From Allium sativum (Eukaryota; Streptophyta; Magnoliopsida; Asparagales; Amaryllidaceae), in NCBI GenBank assembly GCA_030737875.1, contig CM060919.1, positions 807,905,160 through 807,969,159 on the forward strand: a stretch of DNA of 64,000 nt. Direction: 5' to 3'. Positions within the stretch are counted from its first letter, which is position 1. The number at the start of each line of letters is the position of its first letter. Positions 10,390 through 22,334 of this stretch are shown here, one piece after another. A program made the position numbers and the translations under genes. The notes under the pieces are model-generated. The model was not told the DNA's origin and searched no databases. It worked only from the letters and a program-made list of their open reading frames with translations.

Positions 10390-10729
10390 TGAGGTGTAAT
10401 TACTTTTGGCAGTTGTAAAACAAAATTTAACAACTGCTAAAAACAATTGTAAAAAAGGTTGACTTTATTATGATTGTCAGCTGTACTAGACATATTACAA
10501 CTGTTTTTGACAGTTGTAAAAGGGTATTTTTTGTTGTATTGCTACCTGTGGCAACACCTTTACCGATATTGCCATAGGGACGCAAAGGCGTTGCCTTTGA
10601 CTTTAAGGACATGACAAATGGCAACCCCAAAAAAGTGTTGCCACAAATCATTTTTTGCCTATGGCGATACTTTTTGGCACCTACTGCATCACTTCTCTAG
10701 GGTTGCTGTAGGCCATCTATGGCGTAGTA
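10390..10729 (+). repeat. Subterminal repeats and right terminus of the CACTA-like element
   Basis: Motif CAGTTGTAAAA or its complement occurs about five times in 10398-10530. From 10545 to 10680 GGCAACAC, TTGCCATAGG, GTTGCC and TGGCAAC alternate in both orientations. Such clustered short inverted repeats are where CACTA transposases bind. The terminal GGCGTAGTA (10721-10729) differs by one base from a canonical end. Sequence of LTR C resumes at TCGTAAACCG. Confidence 0.5.
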
Positions 10730-13522
10730 TCGTAAACCGTTAAATAACGATTTACGTTGGTTAGTTCGGATCAGATGTTTAATTCTGCTATGAATTCAAA
10801 TGAGCTCCAAATGTTTCCAAATCAACTTCATAGCGTAGCCTGCGATCCTACGAATCCGACCGTTTGCGATTCTGATATCGTATGAATGATATATTATCTA
10901 TACAAGTTTATATATATAATATTAAAATTTATTTAAACTTAACTAAAGTTTAGATTGGGCTTTACCATTTAGTTTATTTGCCAATGCCCATATTAAGAAC
11001 TCAGACCCGCCATTATATCTTCATCCATATTTCTTGGTCTCAAATTGGAAGCTCCAGGTGGAAATATCCCATTCGAAACATTGATGCCCCTTTCCTTTCA
11101 TTTCCTTTTCTTTCTTGGGCCTCATACATTTATAAATTACACTGGCCCAAATACTACGTTCAAACCCATACCCATGAAACCTGGTTGCTACTTCTTCTAC
11201 ATCACGAAACACGAGCTCCAGAATACACTTGGCATGGCTGATGTTATCTCCTTCCCTCACTTCTTTATTACTTTCCCAACTATTCTATCTGTTGCACCAT
11301 ATATTTCTCCAACGCCAGCCACTTCATCACTATACCCTCTCTCTTTCCCTATACATTTCCATCTGTATTCCCTCCGCCGGCTATCCCTTTTACTTCATTT
11401 ACAACTGCTCCTCTACTTCATTCACCAACCACTATACTATCTTTTCACGAGTATAATCCCTGTCGGAAACCTCAACTACTCCTCTTCCATCAACACTGCT
11501 CACGTATGAACAGTCCTCCTCCCCCATGCATACTAACACCATCCTGTACGCACAATATAATGCTGCATCCCCCTTCTCTAGTGTGACTAACAACACCCTT
11601 TTGCTGCAAGTACGACCATATTTTTCTCCAAAATTCATGCATTATTGCTCCCCACATCCCCAATGCGTTTGAACAAGCCCATGTGCGAGCTACCAAGCAT
11701 TTTTTCCTTCTCTCCCTCTCTTATTTTGTATGCATTCACCACTACAACAGTAGAAACCCACACAACTGTTTGCTTCCATACTTACAACCAAACAATAGTA
11801 CACGCACCTATTCTCCACTTGCCTGAGAAGTAACGGCACCCTCCCATTCCATGATTTTCCCTTCCTCCATGCTCACAAACTCATTGTCCTGCTGTATGCA
11901 CGTATTAACGTCTATGGCCATTTCCTATTTGGTTTGAAAATGCAGTTTTGCCATGAAAAATGCTTTGGCATATTTCCTGAAAGAAGAAACAGTAGTGGAG
12001 GACCAAGGTATTTATAACAAAAGAAACTTAACCCTTAAGTGATAGGTAGGATGTGTGACAATTCAATATCTTATCATGGCGTGAGCTGTAGGATAGGATA
12101 GGCACGATACAAAGGCAGTAAGATTTCTTAGCAGGGAAGGAAACCAAATTTATTTTATATATATTACATATATAGATATGTATATTTTAATAAACCAACA
12201 TGTAACTAGTGAGTGGGATAGGTGTGATTTTCGGTAGGCAGAATATTATATATACATATACTTAATAGAGGACTTAGTGAGTTCAAAGAAGAGACCGAAA
12301 CATTTTAAATCTAAACAAAAAAAAAGAATATTAACATAACAATTAAGGGTTGATACTACATAGCTTGATATAAACTCTAGTAGAAGCATTGTACGAACTA
12401 GAACAATACGAATGGAGGAGTCTTTTGACTTAATTTTAACCCTAGTAATCTATGTTGGACACACGTTTACATCACTAGTAAACCCAAAGTTCTAGTTGCT
12501 TCTTTTATTCAAATAACATACTCAACGAAATGAATCTTTTACAAGCCTTCTTAACTAACAATAGTTAGCTCATCCGTACAATTGTAGTCTTGGTCACAGT
12601 TTACTCTATGGGCTACTTAATTGCAACATAACCATGACGACGATAAAGATGATTTCATACTCAAGTACACTGTTTTATTTTCACTTTCCAGCTGAGTAGC
12701 AGGTACGCACCGATATGTTTTGTTCAAATTTAAAATATTTCGGTACCCCGTTACAAAAACTTCGTTACATACAGACCGTTATCGACAAAAATAAAAATAC
12801 CGGTGAGACGAGCAATGTGTCAGGATCCAAAAATTATAATAATATAGACAAGTTTAATTCATTCTCTGGAATCCCAAAATGTTGATTAAGGGTGTAAAAT
12901 ACTCCGAATAGAAAGTTGATTATTTTACGAATTAAAAATTACAGCAAAATTCTATAAATTAAATTATAACTATGTCTCAAATATCTTGTCAAGATTCAAA
13001 ATAAATATTTTATTATAATTAAATAATCATTATGCTTCATAAACGATTCCATAGCAACTATTCGAAAATTTGATTTGGACATAACTCACCATCTATAAGA
13101 CGAAATCTCGATTTTTCACTTCTATCAGAAAAATACATTTAATAGACTCTAACGTTTCTTGTTTCAAAGAAATCCGACTTATAACGGATCCCGTATACTC
13201 AGTTGAAGTTCAAAACGTCCAATTATGAACTACTATGATGTTACGAGCTCGTTTATAATTATATTATAAATTAATACGTTCAACTGTTATTTAAATAAGA
13301 TATTCGTTATTATAACTCGAATATAAATTCAGTTAAATATCTTATATTATCCAGTTTATACAATATTATCAATTCAGCTTATTTCTAACTGTTTCGGAAA
13401 CTTGTTAGTCCACTATTTAAAATAATTAAATAATAAAAATTATTTAACTCAAGTTATCGATATTGCCAAATCGATATTTAAATAAACTAATTATTCAATC
13501 GCTAAAAATACAGGACGTTACA
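10730..13522 (-). mobile_element. 3' LTR of element C (truncated at its far end)
   Basis: On the minus strand it starts TGTAACGTCCTG at 13522. The body matches the other C LTR over 10865-13522 (paired with 17780-19475 plus 60590-61538), with many substitutions, so C is the oldest retrotransposon here. It stops at the CACTA-like end near 10730, about 2.8 kb in, losing the distal half. A TATA-like TTATAAATACC lies at 12009-12017. The copy carries the uninterrupted sequence at 12570-12580 where LTR B is inserted in the partner LTR. Plus-strand open frames in 10978-11833 are antisense to this LTR and have no domain. Confidence 0.75.
12009..12017 (-). promoter_or_regulatory. TATA box of the C 3' LTR
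   Basis: GTTATAAATACC on the minus strand, identical to the box in the partner LTR at 18906-18914, about 1.5 kb from the LTR start. Confidence 0.45.
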
Positions 13523-13699
13523 TTCTTCCCCCCTCAAAAGAATTCCGTCCCCGAAACTGGAAAATGCTCTAAACCTTATTAACTAGATTAAAATATTTTG
13601 TTTTCTCTTTGTAGTTTTAACTAGACTAATTTAATTCCAATTAAAATATTATTTTATTTATACTAACGACAATTTTCAAAAATTCCAAAAATTTTATAC

Positions 13700-13880
13700 C
13701 ACCTTAAATTTTCGAATTTTTTTACTAGTGTCTCCTTTGCACGACTCAGTCGGTACAACTACAACTAGCCTCTTTAGGCCTTCTCCAATCTAAAAGAAAA
13801 CTAAACAGCCAAGCGGCTTGCCAAACTGGCTCATAAAAAATCTCATACCTAATATAAAATAACTTGTACCTTTGTCGAGC
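13700..13880 (-). other. Conserved pre-polypurine-tract module of element C
   Basis: Minus strand: GCTCGACAAAGGTACAAG, spacer, AGCCGCTTGGCT (4-bp stem, GCTT loop), TTTTCTTTTAG, TTGGAGAAGGCC, then GTGCAAAGGAG. The AGCC/GGCT hairpin is intact although the surrounding sequence has diverged strongly from D and the array. Confidence 0.6.
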
Positions 13881-14919
13881 ATTCAACTCTATATCTTCCA
13901 TTTTCTATCACTTCAGCACATACAAAAATATTCCCAATTGATCTTCACTCAATTTATTCTCGAACCAAACTATTTGCTTATACCAAGCCGAATTTCACTC
14001 AAACTCCAGTTCCAATCTTAATTATAAACTCTTGGCTTATCAATTCAGTTCAATTCCAAATTCTTATTCAACACTCCAATTCCCAATCCAACTTAGTTGA
14101 GCCAAATTCTTAATTATATACTCACTTTTACCATTTCAAACTTCATAAGTTAAATTCAAATTTTAGAAATCCCTGGGTTTTATTTCAAATTAATTTGAAA
14201 TCATATATACTACATATAATACTAGAAATTCAAAACATTTAAATTCCTGAACAACTTATTTCCTCAAAACAATTCAAAAACAAAACTTTAGTTGTAATTC
14301 GTCACTTAGAACTCGAAAATCACACCAATGATGTCCGGATCATCATTGGAATTATTTTCTAGCAATCGAAGTGAGTTCAGTACTATCACTTCCAAACTCA
14401 TTTTAAACACTTAAAAAAAAAATCCTTTTTCAACACTTGGAAAATATTTCAAAATTTCCCTAGGATCTTAATAATTCCATATATTAAATTCAAAACCATT
14501 ACAGAACTTTTCCTATTTTCCAGAGTTTCAGTTCTAATTCTAGTTTACATCCCGATTTAATTCATCTAAAATTATATATTATACTTATACGAATTCTAAC
14601 TGGTTATATATATAACCATCTCAATTATACTTTTATTCGATTAAAATAACAAACATCATATCAAATATAATAATTCCAATATATATACTTCTTTTACATC
14701 AAATACATTTTTAGGTAAAATTAGTTCATTTACCCACTATCAAAACATACCGTGTCGGTTCATCGTATTCGAGCGTTTAGAAACCCTTATCGACCTTGCG
14801 ATGCCCCACTGTCGACCAGAATTCATAAGTTGCTTAATGCAATAAATCTCCATAATATAAAATCTTTTTTAATCAATCTACAAATACACCCTCTCGTACA
14901 TGTACACTCGACTCAATAT

Positions 14920-14936
14920 AGGATATTACTAATCCC
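14920..14936 (-). other. Post-PBS hairpin, element C version
   Basis: Minus strand GGGATTAGTAATATCCT: GGAT pairs with ATCC around TAGTAAT, about 50-65 bases after the primer-binding site. It is followed by ATTGAGTCGAGTGTA, matching ATTGAGTTTGAGTGTA in A. Confidence 0.6.
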
Positions 14937-14985
14937 ATCTCTACTGAGTTACGCAACAAAGCCAAGATATTCAATTTAACCTTCA

Positions 14986-14997
14986 GCTCTGATACCA
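14986..14997 (-). other. Primer-binding site of element C (tRNA-iMet)
   Basis: GCTCTGATACCA on the plus strand, hence TGGTATCAGAGC on the minus strand, one base from the LTR end at 14999. Confidence 0.9.
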
Positions 14998-15492
14998 CTG
15001 TAACGACCAAGAGATTTTCGGCCCCGAAAATCAACACAAACACCGTGTCAACTATCCAAGCATTATAAATATCAGATCATTAATAGTAAGAAGTTAGAGG
15101 GTGAGAAACACAAAGAAATAAAATTAGAATAGAAGACGAAGAAGATCACCACAGAACAGAATCAGAGTAACACGAATCTCACAGCGGAACGAATAAAATA
15201 TATTATATAACAACTTTGGAAATACAAAATGGTAACTGTATATACATACCATTATCACGTAACATCACAGCAGAAATAAACTCTCTATATATCTAACTCT
15301 GAAGCCCCCTGCTCCGAGCTCCTCCAGGTATATCTGAAAATTTTCGACTACTTGATTGCTCGAACAAATTTGGGCACCCAAGAGTTTAGGGAAAACAAAA
15401 CAAAATTAACTCTGGGTCAGTCATGTGACTGGTGTGAGTAAACTCCAAACACTTCGTTTAACTTTTTCAATCCTTTTCAAAAGCAATGATAG

Positions 15493-15539
15493 TCGTAAGT
15501 TAGATCCACACATAAACAAAGACAGTTTTTACCTTACGA
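15493..15539 (-). other. Conserved TAAG/CTTA stem-loop, C version
   Basis: TCGTAAG (15493-15499) pairs with CTTACGA (15533-15539). Compared with CTCATAAG/CTTATGAG of A, base pairs in the stem differ on both sides while pairing is kept. Confidence 0.5.
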
Positions 15540-17639
15540 TAACCCAAAACATTTTCTAAAACAATATTATTCTGATATTATAATAGTGTCTAATACAAGT
15601 ACTTAGAAATCTAGCAGAACGTTTTCATCTCACGTTCTACATATATAATATACAATCAAAACCATGGGCTCTTATTGGGTAATGGATTTCCAACTAGGAC
15701 AAGGTATGGAACCACCTTTTGATCAGTGTACTCTAGAAGCGATACACTGGAGTTCATCAAGAACATCTTGTAACTCGGCCACACATGACCGACCATTCAT
15801 TTCGCTTGAATGTTCCAAATATATTATCACCTTATGGTTGGTATACCAACATAACTGTTCCCGGGAGATACAGAAGCGAAAGAAGTAACAAATATGAATA
15901 TTCTCTAGATGGTGACAATGTACCCTAATTGGGTGTGACCCACTTAGCCATGCTACCGGCCCGATTTTTGTCATTTCCCGGTTGATGAGGCTTGAAGTCA
16001 TAACGTATCACTATATAGATCACATCTTTATTTACTTTGAATGCCACATCATCATATCCGTCAAATCACAAATTGATTTCACCAAAAATACCATGGGTAT
16101 ATGCTAAGAGAAATGAATTCCTCCACCACCAACGTTAATACGTTTGAAGAGATCAACTTACGCGATCTATTAGATATACTCTGTCAGACATTCGTCCATA
16201 TACGTTGTCCTCGGACTGGGCAAATCGAAGGAATTATTCTGTAAATCCATCTTAGGCAATTTCTACTTAGGATCGCCAGAATGACCCTTAAATAAACTCC
16301 ATCTTCAATTGTCTCCGAATTTTGATTCGAAACGATAATGCCCATACGGAGTGGTTTTTAGATAATAAATCTGATCCCGGTCTCTCTGCATTGACAATGG
16401 AAATGGTCAAAAACTTTGATAGTCGGTTATTTAACTATCAAAGAAAAACATGTATACAAACAACAGTCGTATTTCCAAATGGAAATCTTGCCGGTCAATC
16501 ATTATTTCATTTCCCAATTTCTCATTTATTTCTTAAAACCCGGTTTACTTATCACAGTTTTCTTGGAAAACGTTTCCATATATTCACAACTCTTTATATT
16601 CCCCTATTTCGAAAATACCTTATTAACGCATCACTATCCATCAGTCCCTAACCGTAAACCAGTAAGAGAACTACTCCCTAAGTATTAACCTCGAAGGCCG
16701 AAACCAACATTAGATCAACACTAAGAAAGTCGTTCAACTTAACTAGTCTCTAGTCAATTTCTAATTTCCTTAACTCCTTTTAATATGCAAAACGTTTTCT
16801 TTAAATCATTATTCACTTTAACCATGAATATTTTCCTTCCATAGAAATCAGGACTCATTTTATTGAATCAAATCTAGATTTAAATAACGAATATCATTAC
16901 ATTTTAAAATCGCACTTATCTGGTTATTTTATGAACACATACTTCATATTTCATTTCATAAACTCATTTTATAAGTGATAACTAGGATGAGACCCTTGCT
17001 TCGCACATGGGAGGTTGGTGGTGGCTACCGACTTTAAGTTATAATTTAAATCTCGATTTCCTATTCGATAACAAATTCAAATATTAATTATCTCGTCAAA
17101 TCCTGAAATTTCATTTTATATATAATTTGCAATCTTTATATTATTCGACATAGTCGAATTATAATTATAGATCCTTATGTATTTATTTCAATCCTATTTC
17201 ATTTCAAACATCGAAATACTTCCATCGCTTTGCGTTGAAAACATATCCCAATTCCCTTTTAGTTTATTCTTAGATTTATATTCCAAATTTATTTAATAGC
17301 CATTATTTCATCCCAATTTATAGACATCGTTAATAAATCAAATCACTTGTTGTAATATAATTAAAACAACTTATTATATTCTAGCCCAATCAAAATTTCA
17401 TTTCTAATTTAAATAGATTATCTTTTTTAAAACCACAATTTATTTTCCAATATATTCGAATATATTTTATGGTACTTAAATACCAGTTATCTCAGGGTCA
17501 ATGTTATTCAACATCCCAAAATACAGATTAATCAACAACAGATTATTTATCACATCATATAATGTAATATATGAAAATCAATAATATAATTGTTGAGGAA
17601 TCCAGTTGTATTCCTCTAACCTATTTTCTTGCCTCCACA

Positions 17640-17778
17640 GATTTTAATCTAGCTGGGGTTGCAACCTTTTATTTTAATCCAGTTGGATTCCTTTAACCTA
17701 TTTTCTGTTTGCATTCCGATCTGTCTTGTCCTCAAAGTATCCGCTCTTTCCTTCACGGGGAAGTTACGGGTCTTCACA
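17640..17778. repeat. Chimeric patch with a D-type LTR end inside LTR C
   Basis: TTCACGGGGAAGTTACGGGT followed by CTTCACA closely matches the 3' terminus of D-type LTRs (TTTACGGGGAGGTTGCGGGT plus CCTCACA). It also contains a second copy of the TCCAGTTGGATTCCT block found just upstream at 17600. The expected LTR C sequence (present as 10730-10865 in the partner) is missing here, so this is a deletion with filler or an old recombination point. Confidence 0.5.
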
Positions 17779-18905
17779 GTTCGCGATTCTGATATCATAT
17801 GAATGATATATTATATATACAAGTTTATATACATAATATTAAAATTTATTTAAACTTATTAGATTGGGCTTTACCATTTAATTTATTGGCCCATGAACAT
17901 ATTAGAAACACAGACCCGCCATTATATCTTCATCCATATTTCTTGGTCTCAAACTGGAAGCTTTATGTGGAAATATCCCATTCGAAACTTAGATGCCCCT
18001 TTCCTTTCTTTTCCTTTTTTTTCTTGGGCCTCATACATTTATATATTACACTGACCCAAATATAACGTTCAAACCAAGACCCATGAAACCTGGTTGCTAC
18101 TTCTTCTACATCACGAAACGCGAGCTCCAGGATACGCTATGCATGGCCGATGTAATCTCCTTCCCCCACTTCTTTTTTACTTTCCCAACTATTCTATCTG
18201 CTGCACCATATATTTCTCCAATGTTAACAACTTCATCACCGTACCCTCTCTCTTTCCCCATACATTTCCATTTGTATTCCCTCTGCTGGCTATCTCTTCC
18301 ACTTCATTTACAACCGCTCCTTTACTTCATTCACCAACCACTATACTATCTTTTCACGAGTTTAATCCCTGTCACAAACCTCGACTACTCCTCTTCCCTT
18401 CATCAACACTGCTCACGTATGAACATTCCCCCTCCCCTCATGCATACTCACGCCATCATGTACACACAATATAACGCTGCATCCCCCTTCTCTAGTGCGA
18501 CTAATAACACACTTTTGCTACAAGTATGACCAAATTTTTCTCCAAAATTCATGCGTTACTGCTCCTCACATCCCCACTGCATCTGAACGAGCCCATATGC
18601 AAGCTGCCAAGCATTTTTCCCTTCTTCCCCTCTCTTATTTTGTATGCAAGAAACCCACACAATTGTTTTCTTCCCTACTTAAAACCAAACAACAGTACAC
18701 GCACCTATTCTCCACTTGCTTGAGAAGTAACGGCACCCTCCCATTCCATGATTTTCCCTTCCTCCATGCTCACAAACACATGGTCCTGTTGTATGCACAT
18801 ATTAACGTCTATGGCCATTTCCTATTTGGTTTGAGAATGCGGTTTTGCCATTGAAAATGCTTAGGCATATTTCCTGAAAGAAGAAACACTAGTGGAGGAC
18901 CAGGG

Positions 18906-18914
18906 TATTTATAA
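18906..18914 (-). promoter_or_regulatory. TATA box of the C 5' LTR
   Basis: Minus strand TTATAAATACCCTGG followed by a pyrimidine-rich leader. It is the same box as in the partner LTR. Confidence 0.45.
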
Positions 18915-19470
18915 CAAAAGAAAATTAACCCTTAAGTGATTGGCAGGATGTGTGACAATTCAATATCTTATCATGGCATGAGCTGTAGGATAGGGTAGGC
19001 ACGATACAAAGGCAGTAAGATTTCTTAACAGGGAAGGAAACCAAATTTATTTTATATATTATATATATAGATATGTATATTTTAATAAACCAATGTGTAA
19101 CTAGTGAGTGGGATAGGTGTGATTTTCGGCAGGCATAATATTATATATACATATACTTAATAGAGGACTTAGTGAGTTCAAAGAAGAGACTGAAACATTT
19201 TAAATCTTAAAAAAAAATATTCTAAAACATAACAATTAATTGTTGGTACTACATAGCTTGACATAAACTCTAGTAGAAGCATTGTATGAACTGGAACAAT
19301 ACAAATGGAGGAGTCTTCTGACTTAATTTTAACCCTAGTAATCTATGTTGGATGCAAGGATATTACACACGTTTACATCCACGGGAAAACCCAAATTTCT
19401 AGTTGCTTATTTTTTTCAAATAACATACTCAACAAAATGAATCTTTTACAAGCCTTCTTAACTAATAATA

Positions 19471-19475
19471 GTTAG
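19471..19475 (+). repeat. Target-site duplication of LTR B, left copy
   Basis: GTTAG immediately before TGTAACGACCCG; the same GTTAG follows the LTR end at 60585-60589. The paralogous LTR C at 12565-12580 has a single GTTAG in continuous sequence, which is the empty site. Confidence 0.95.
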
Positions 19476-20542
19476 TGTAACGACCCGTATTTTCAGCGAT
19501 ATATAATTAATTAATTTAATTATTTAAATAGTGTTTAGAGATTTAAATGGTCGTTTAATTAAATAATATTGAATATTTAATTAATATAAATAATAGAATA
19601 ATATATTTAAACCCGAAATAGTCAGAAATAACAGAATTCACAATACTGTGTGAATTGGATCATTTAAAATATTTAATTCAGTTTAGAATTGAATTAGAAT
19701 AACGAATATATTATCTGAACGAAATTTGAATGTATAATTATATATAATTAAAATCGAGCTCCAAATGGTGCGGTAGTTCGTAATTTGGCGATTTGAACTT
19801 CAACTAAATATACAGAATCCGTTTTAAATCGGATTTCTGTGAAACAAGAAACGTTCGGAGCTGGGGAAGTATATTTTTCTGATGGAAGAGAAAAATCGGG
19901 ATTTCATTGTGTAGATTTTGATTTATGTCCAAATCAAATTTTAGAAAAGTCGCTATGGAATTCCTTTAAAATTTATAACAATTTATTTATATTTTAAAAA
20001 GGATTTAAATATAAATCGAATATCGATATAACTGAAAACTTTGAAATATCGAGTTATAAATCCCATTGGAGCTGTATGATATTCTATTGTGAATATATAC
20101 GATAATATTTATTTTTAAATATTTAATTTAATTATTTTTAAATATATTTATATATTTAAATGGGTTATTTAGAGCTTTAAAAATAGCCAGTTTTGCAAAC
20201 GACCTCCGTTTTCGATAAAACTAATTTTGTTGGATCTGCAATATTAAATTATTGCTAGATTTTGATTTCCGTGATTTTTGGAGTCAGTATGTGGCGGTAC
20301 AGATTTTTAATGTGAAAAACAGTCAGTATTTTGATGGTTAAAAATACGCTGTGTGAGCATACGAAGTCGGAATTCGAAGAAACCAGTTTCGTTGGGTCCG
20401 TAATGTCGAACTGAAGGTGTCTATCCATTTCCGTGATTTTTCGGTATCGTGTGTGATCACACAAATTTTTAGAAGGAAAAAATGAATATAAAATGAATAT
20501 AAAACTAAAATATCTCAACACAAAAAAATATCTAAGTCTTCC

Positions 20543-20551
20543 TATATATAC
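20543..20551 (+). promoter_or_regulatory. TATA box of LTR B
   Basis: CCTATATATACCCCTC about 1.07 kb from the LTR start, the same relative place as in LTR A. Confidence 0.5.
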
Positions 20552-21424
20552 CCCTCTATACCTCTCTAACCCTTATTTCATCTTTTCGTTAGTCAATGAA
20601 TCAAGCTGCCGGTTTCTCATCTCAAAATAGAAAACGTGAGTTTTAAATCCTCAAACTAAAATCAAACAAAAGTCTATAAATCATTATATGCATATGATTG
20701 GATTCGTATGCTCCTTCTCTTCCTCGTGGTATGAATTTTTCAGTGTTCGAACCTAATTTCCCTTCGCTGGAAATAGAACGCGCGACCTAGGGTTCGACAA
20801 TTCTGGGAATTCAAGCATCAATTCAATGTTTGGATGTTAGATTTGGGTTTAGGGTTAGGAAACACATCGGTACACATATTTTGGGGTTATTCGGTGAAAG
20901 TTGGAGTCAATAGTTACTGTGTAGTATTGGGAAGTGTGTGAGTTCGGTTTGTGGAAGAGGATGTCGAGAGTTATGATGGTGTGATGGTTGCATAGAGGAA
21001 TCCAAGGCGAGTTCAATGGTAGTGGTCATTTTGGAATCTATGAAGAAAAGAGGGAGAACAGAGTCCTGAAATTTTCGATAATGGCCATGAAACCGCGTCC
21101 GAACATTTGAGGAAGAAACAATGTAGATGGTACGAGTCTGGTACGTTTTGGGTATGGGCCGCAATTTCTAAATGGGGTGAGGTCCCGTTTGATTAATAAA
21201 TGTTTTGTTTAAATTCAATTTAAATGTGTATAAACTTCGGGAGTGAATAACTTTATCATACGATATCGGTTTTCAGCGAAACAAGATCCGTTGAGATCGT
21301 ATGGACAGACACTACCCAATGGAACTGATTGGGAGTGAATCAGAGCTCATTACAATTTACTGCAAAATAAATTATCCGTCTGAATCAAAGATAGTTAATC
21401 GTTATTTAACGATAACTGTCCAAT

Positions 21425-21439
21425 GTGAGTAAAACTCAC
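21425..21439 (+). other. GTGAG/CTCAC hairpin of LTR B
   Basis: GTGAGTAAAACTCAC: same stem as LTR A, with a different loop. Confidence 0.55.
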
Positions 21440-21889
21440 CAACTCTATCGGTTATATTTTTATAACGTATATTTAGAACGGTTAAATGATGACCGATTGT
21501 TGTGTGTTGACTGTTTGAATGAACTGCTGATATATTGATTGAAATTATAGGTAACGATATATATATAAATCGTTAATCAAATATTGATTCTTTTTAGCAG
21601 AATATTTCATATTGAAATGAAATTGATGTAAATTATATTGTGTAACATCTGTGGATGTAGGGAAACAGGTTGGAGGGAACCAACTGGATTCCTCAATATT
21701 TATAATACTGTTCTTTTCATATATTGATATATGATGCGATATATAATCTGTTGTTGATTATGTGTGTTTGAGTGATATCAATCATTATTAGTTGGTATTT
21801 TAGATACCGTAAGAAATACTGGGATGTAGAAAAGGGGATTTTCAAAATGTATTTTGAAAATGAATTATTTATATAAAACTAATGGATTT

Positions 21890-22260
21890 TATATATAAAA
21901 AGAAAAGGATTTTATAAAACAAAACAGTTATAAAATCAAAAGGGTTTTGAAAAGGAAAATATTTGCAAAACAAATAGAAAAGGAAATATTTGTAAACCAA
22001 ATATAAAGGAAAATATTTGTAAAACAAATAGAAAAGGAAATATTTGTAAACCAAATATAAAGGAAAATATTTGTGAAACAAATAGAATAGAAAAGGAAAT
22101 ATTTATGTAGGAAATGAATAGAATTATAAAGGAAATATTTTATAAAATAAATAGAAAGATAAAAGAAATATTTATTTATGAAAATAAATAGAAGGATAAG
22201 AGGAATATTTATTTAGAAAATAAATAAGATATCAAAAAGGAAATATAGGAAAGTAAGTAG
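21890..22260 (+). repeat. Tandem repeat with GGAAATATTTGTAAA units in LTR B
   Basis: Units of about 29 bases, GGAAATATTTGTAAAACAAA plus TAGAAAA, repeated in the middle part and degenerating rightward. TATTTGT and ACAAATA form an internal inverted repeat. Confidence 0.75.
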
Positions 22261-22269
22261 GATTATAAA

Positions 22270-22334
22270 AAGAGTTAGAGTTAATCACATAGAGTTAACC
22301 AGTTAGAGTTAACCAGTTAGAGTTAATCAGTTAG
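22270..22334 (+). repeat. Start of the GTTAATCAGTTAGA repeat field of LTR B
   Basis: AGAGTTAACCAGTTAG and AGAGTTAATCAGTTAG units. The field is split here by element D and continues at 35586. Confidence 0.85.

Larger units (their letters stand above)
8757..10729 (+). mobile_element. CACTA-like DNA transposon fragment carrying host-gene pieces (5' end missing)
   Basis: The right end (10390-10729) has the look of a CACTA (En/Spm) terminus: repeated CAGTTGTAAAA and GGCAACAC/GTTGCCA motifs in both orientations, and a last stretch whose reverse complement reads TACTACGCCATAG, one base from a canonical CACTACGCCATAG. Between 8757 and 10190 are pieces of at least three plant genes with intron remnants, all on the plus strand, as in gene-capturing CACTA, Pack-MULE or Helitron elements. 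No transposase and no left end are seen; the left border is an abrupt switch from retrotransposon sequence. Assignment to CACTA is inferred from the right end only. Confidence 0.5.
13523..14998 (-). mobile_element. Internal region of element C (1.48 kb, noncoding)
   Basis: Bounded on the left by a reversed polypurine tract (13523-13540, minus strand CTTTTGAGGGGGGAAGAA) and on the right by a reversed primer-binding site (14986-14997). At about 13700-13880 it holds the conserved module (minus strand AGCCGCTTGGCTGTTTAG). The 14300-14380 block matches the 6780 block of A and the 46600 block of the array. There is no coding capacity, so C depended on proteins in trans. Confidence 0.8.
14999..19475 (-). 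mobile_element. 5' LTR of element C, first segment
   Basis: Plus strand begins TGTAACGACC next to the reversed primer-binding site. It carries the CAGTC/GACTG hairpin (15418-15431), the TAAG/CTTA stem and the shared 3' blocks in reverse, and a TATA box at 18906-18914. At 17640-17778 it is chimeric: a patch ending CGGGTCTTCACA resembles the terminus of a D-type LTR and joins directly to the body at 17779. The LTR is interrupted at 19475 by LTR B and resumes at 60590. Plus-strand open frames at 17799-18854 (up to 178 codons) are antisense to the LTR and domain-free. Confidence 0.75.
19476..22334 (+). mobile_element. Solo LTR B, segment 1 of 3
   Basis: Starts TGTAACGACCCGTATTTTCAG. Contains a TATA box (20543), a leader-like section, the GTGAG/CTCAC hairpin (21425-21439), a GGAGGGAACCAACTGGATTCC block shared with A, and A/T-rich tandem repeats. 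Interrupted after 22334 by element D. Segments 19476-22334, 35591-38698 and 60416-60584 together make about 6.1 kb. Both ends abut target duplications with no internal region, so it is a solo LTR from LTR-LTR recombination. Confidence 0.85.

Noticed and set aside
14986..14997. GCTCTGATACCA as the 3' end of a tRNA gene (also 47106 and 55466)
   Set aside because: No cloverleaf arms lie upstream. The position next to LTR ends shows it is the reversed primer-binding site.
17993..18529. Longest open frame of the window (178 codons, plus strand) and its relative at 11045-11509
   Set aside because: Both lie antisense in the leader part of the two C LTRs. They resemble each other only because the LTRs are copies. 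The peptides are Y/F/L/P/S-rich with no domain, and overlapping frames are open to a similar degree.
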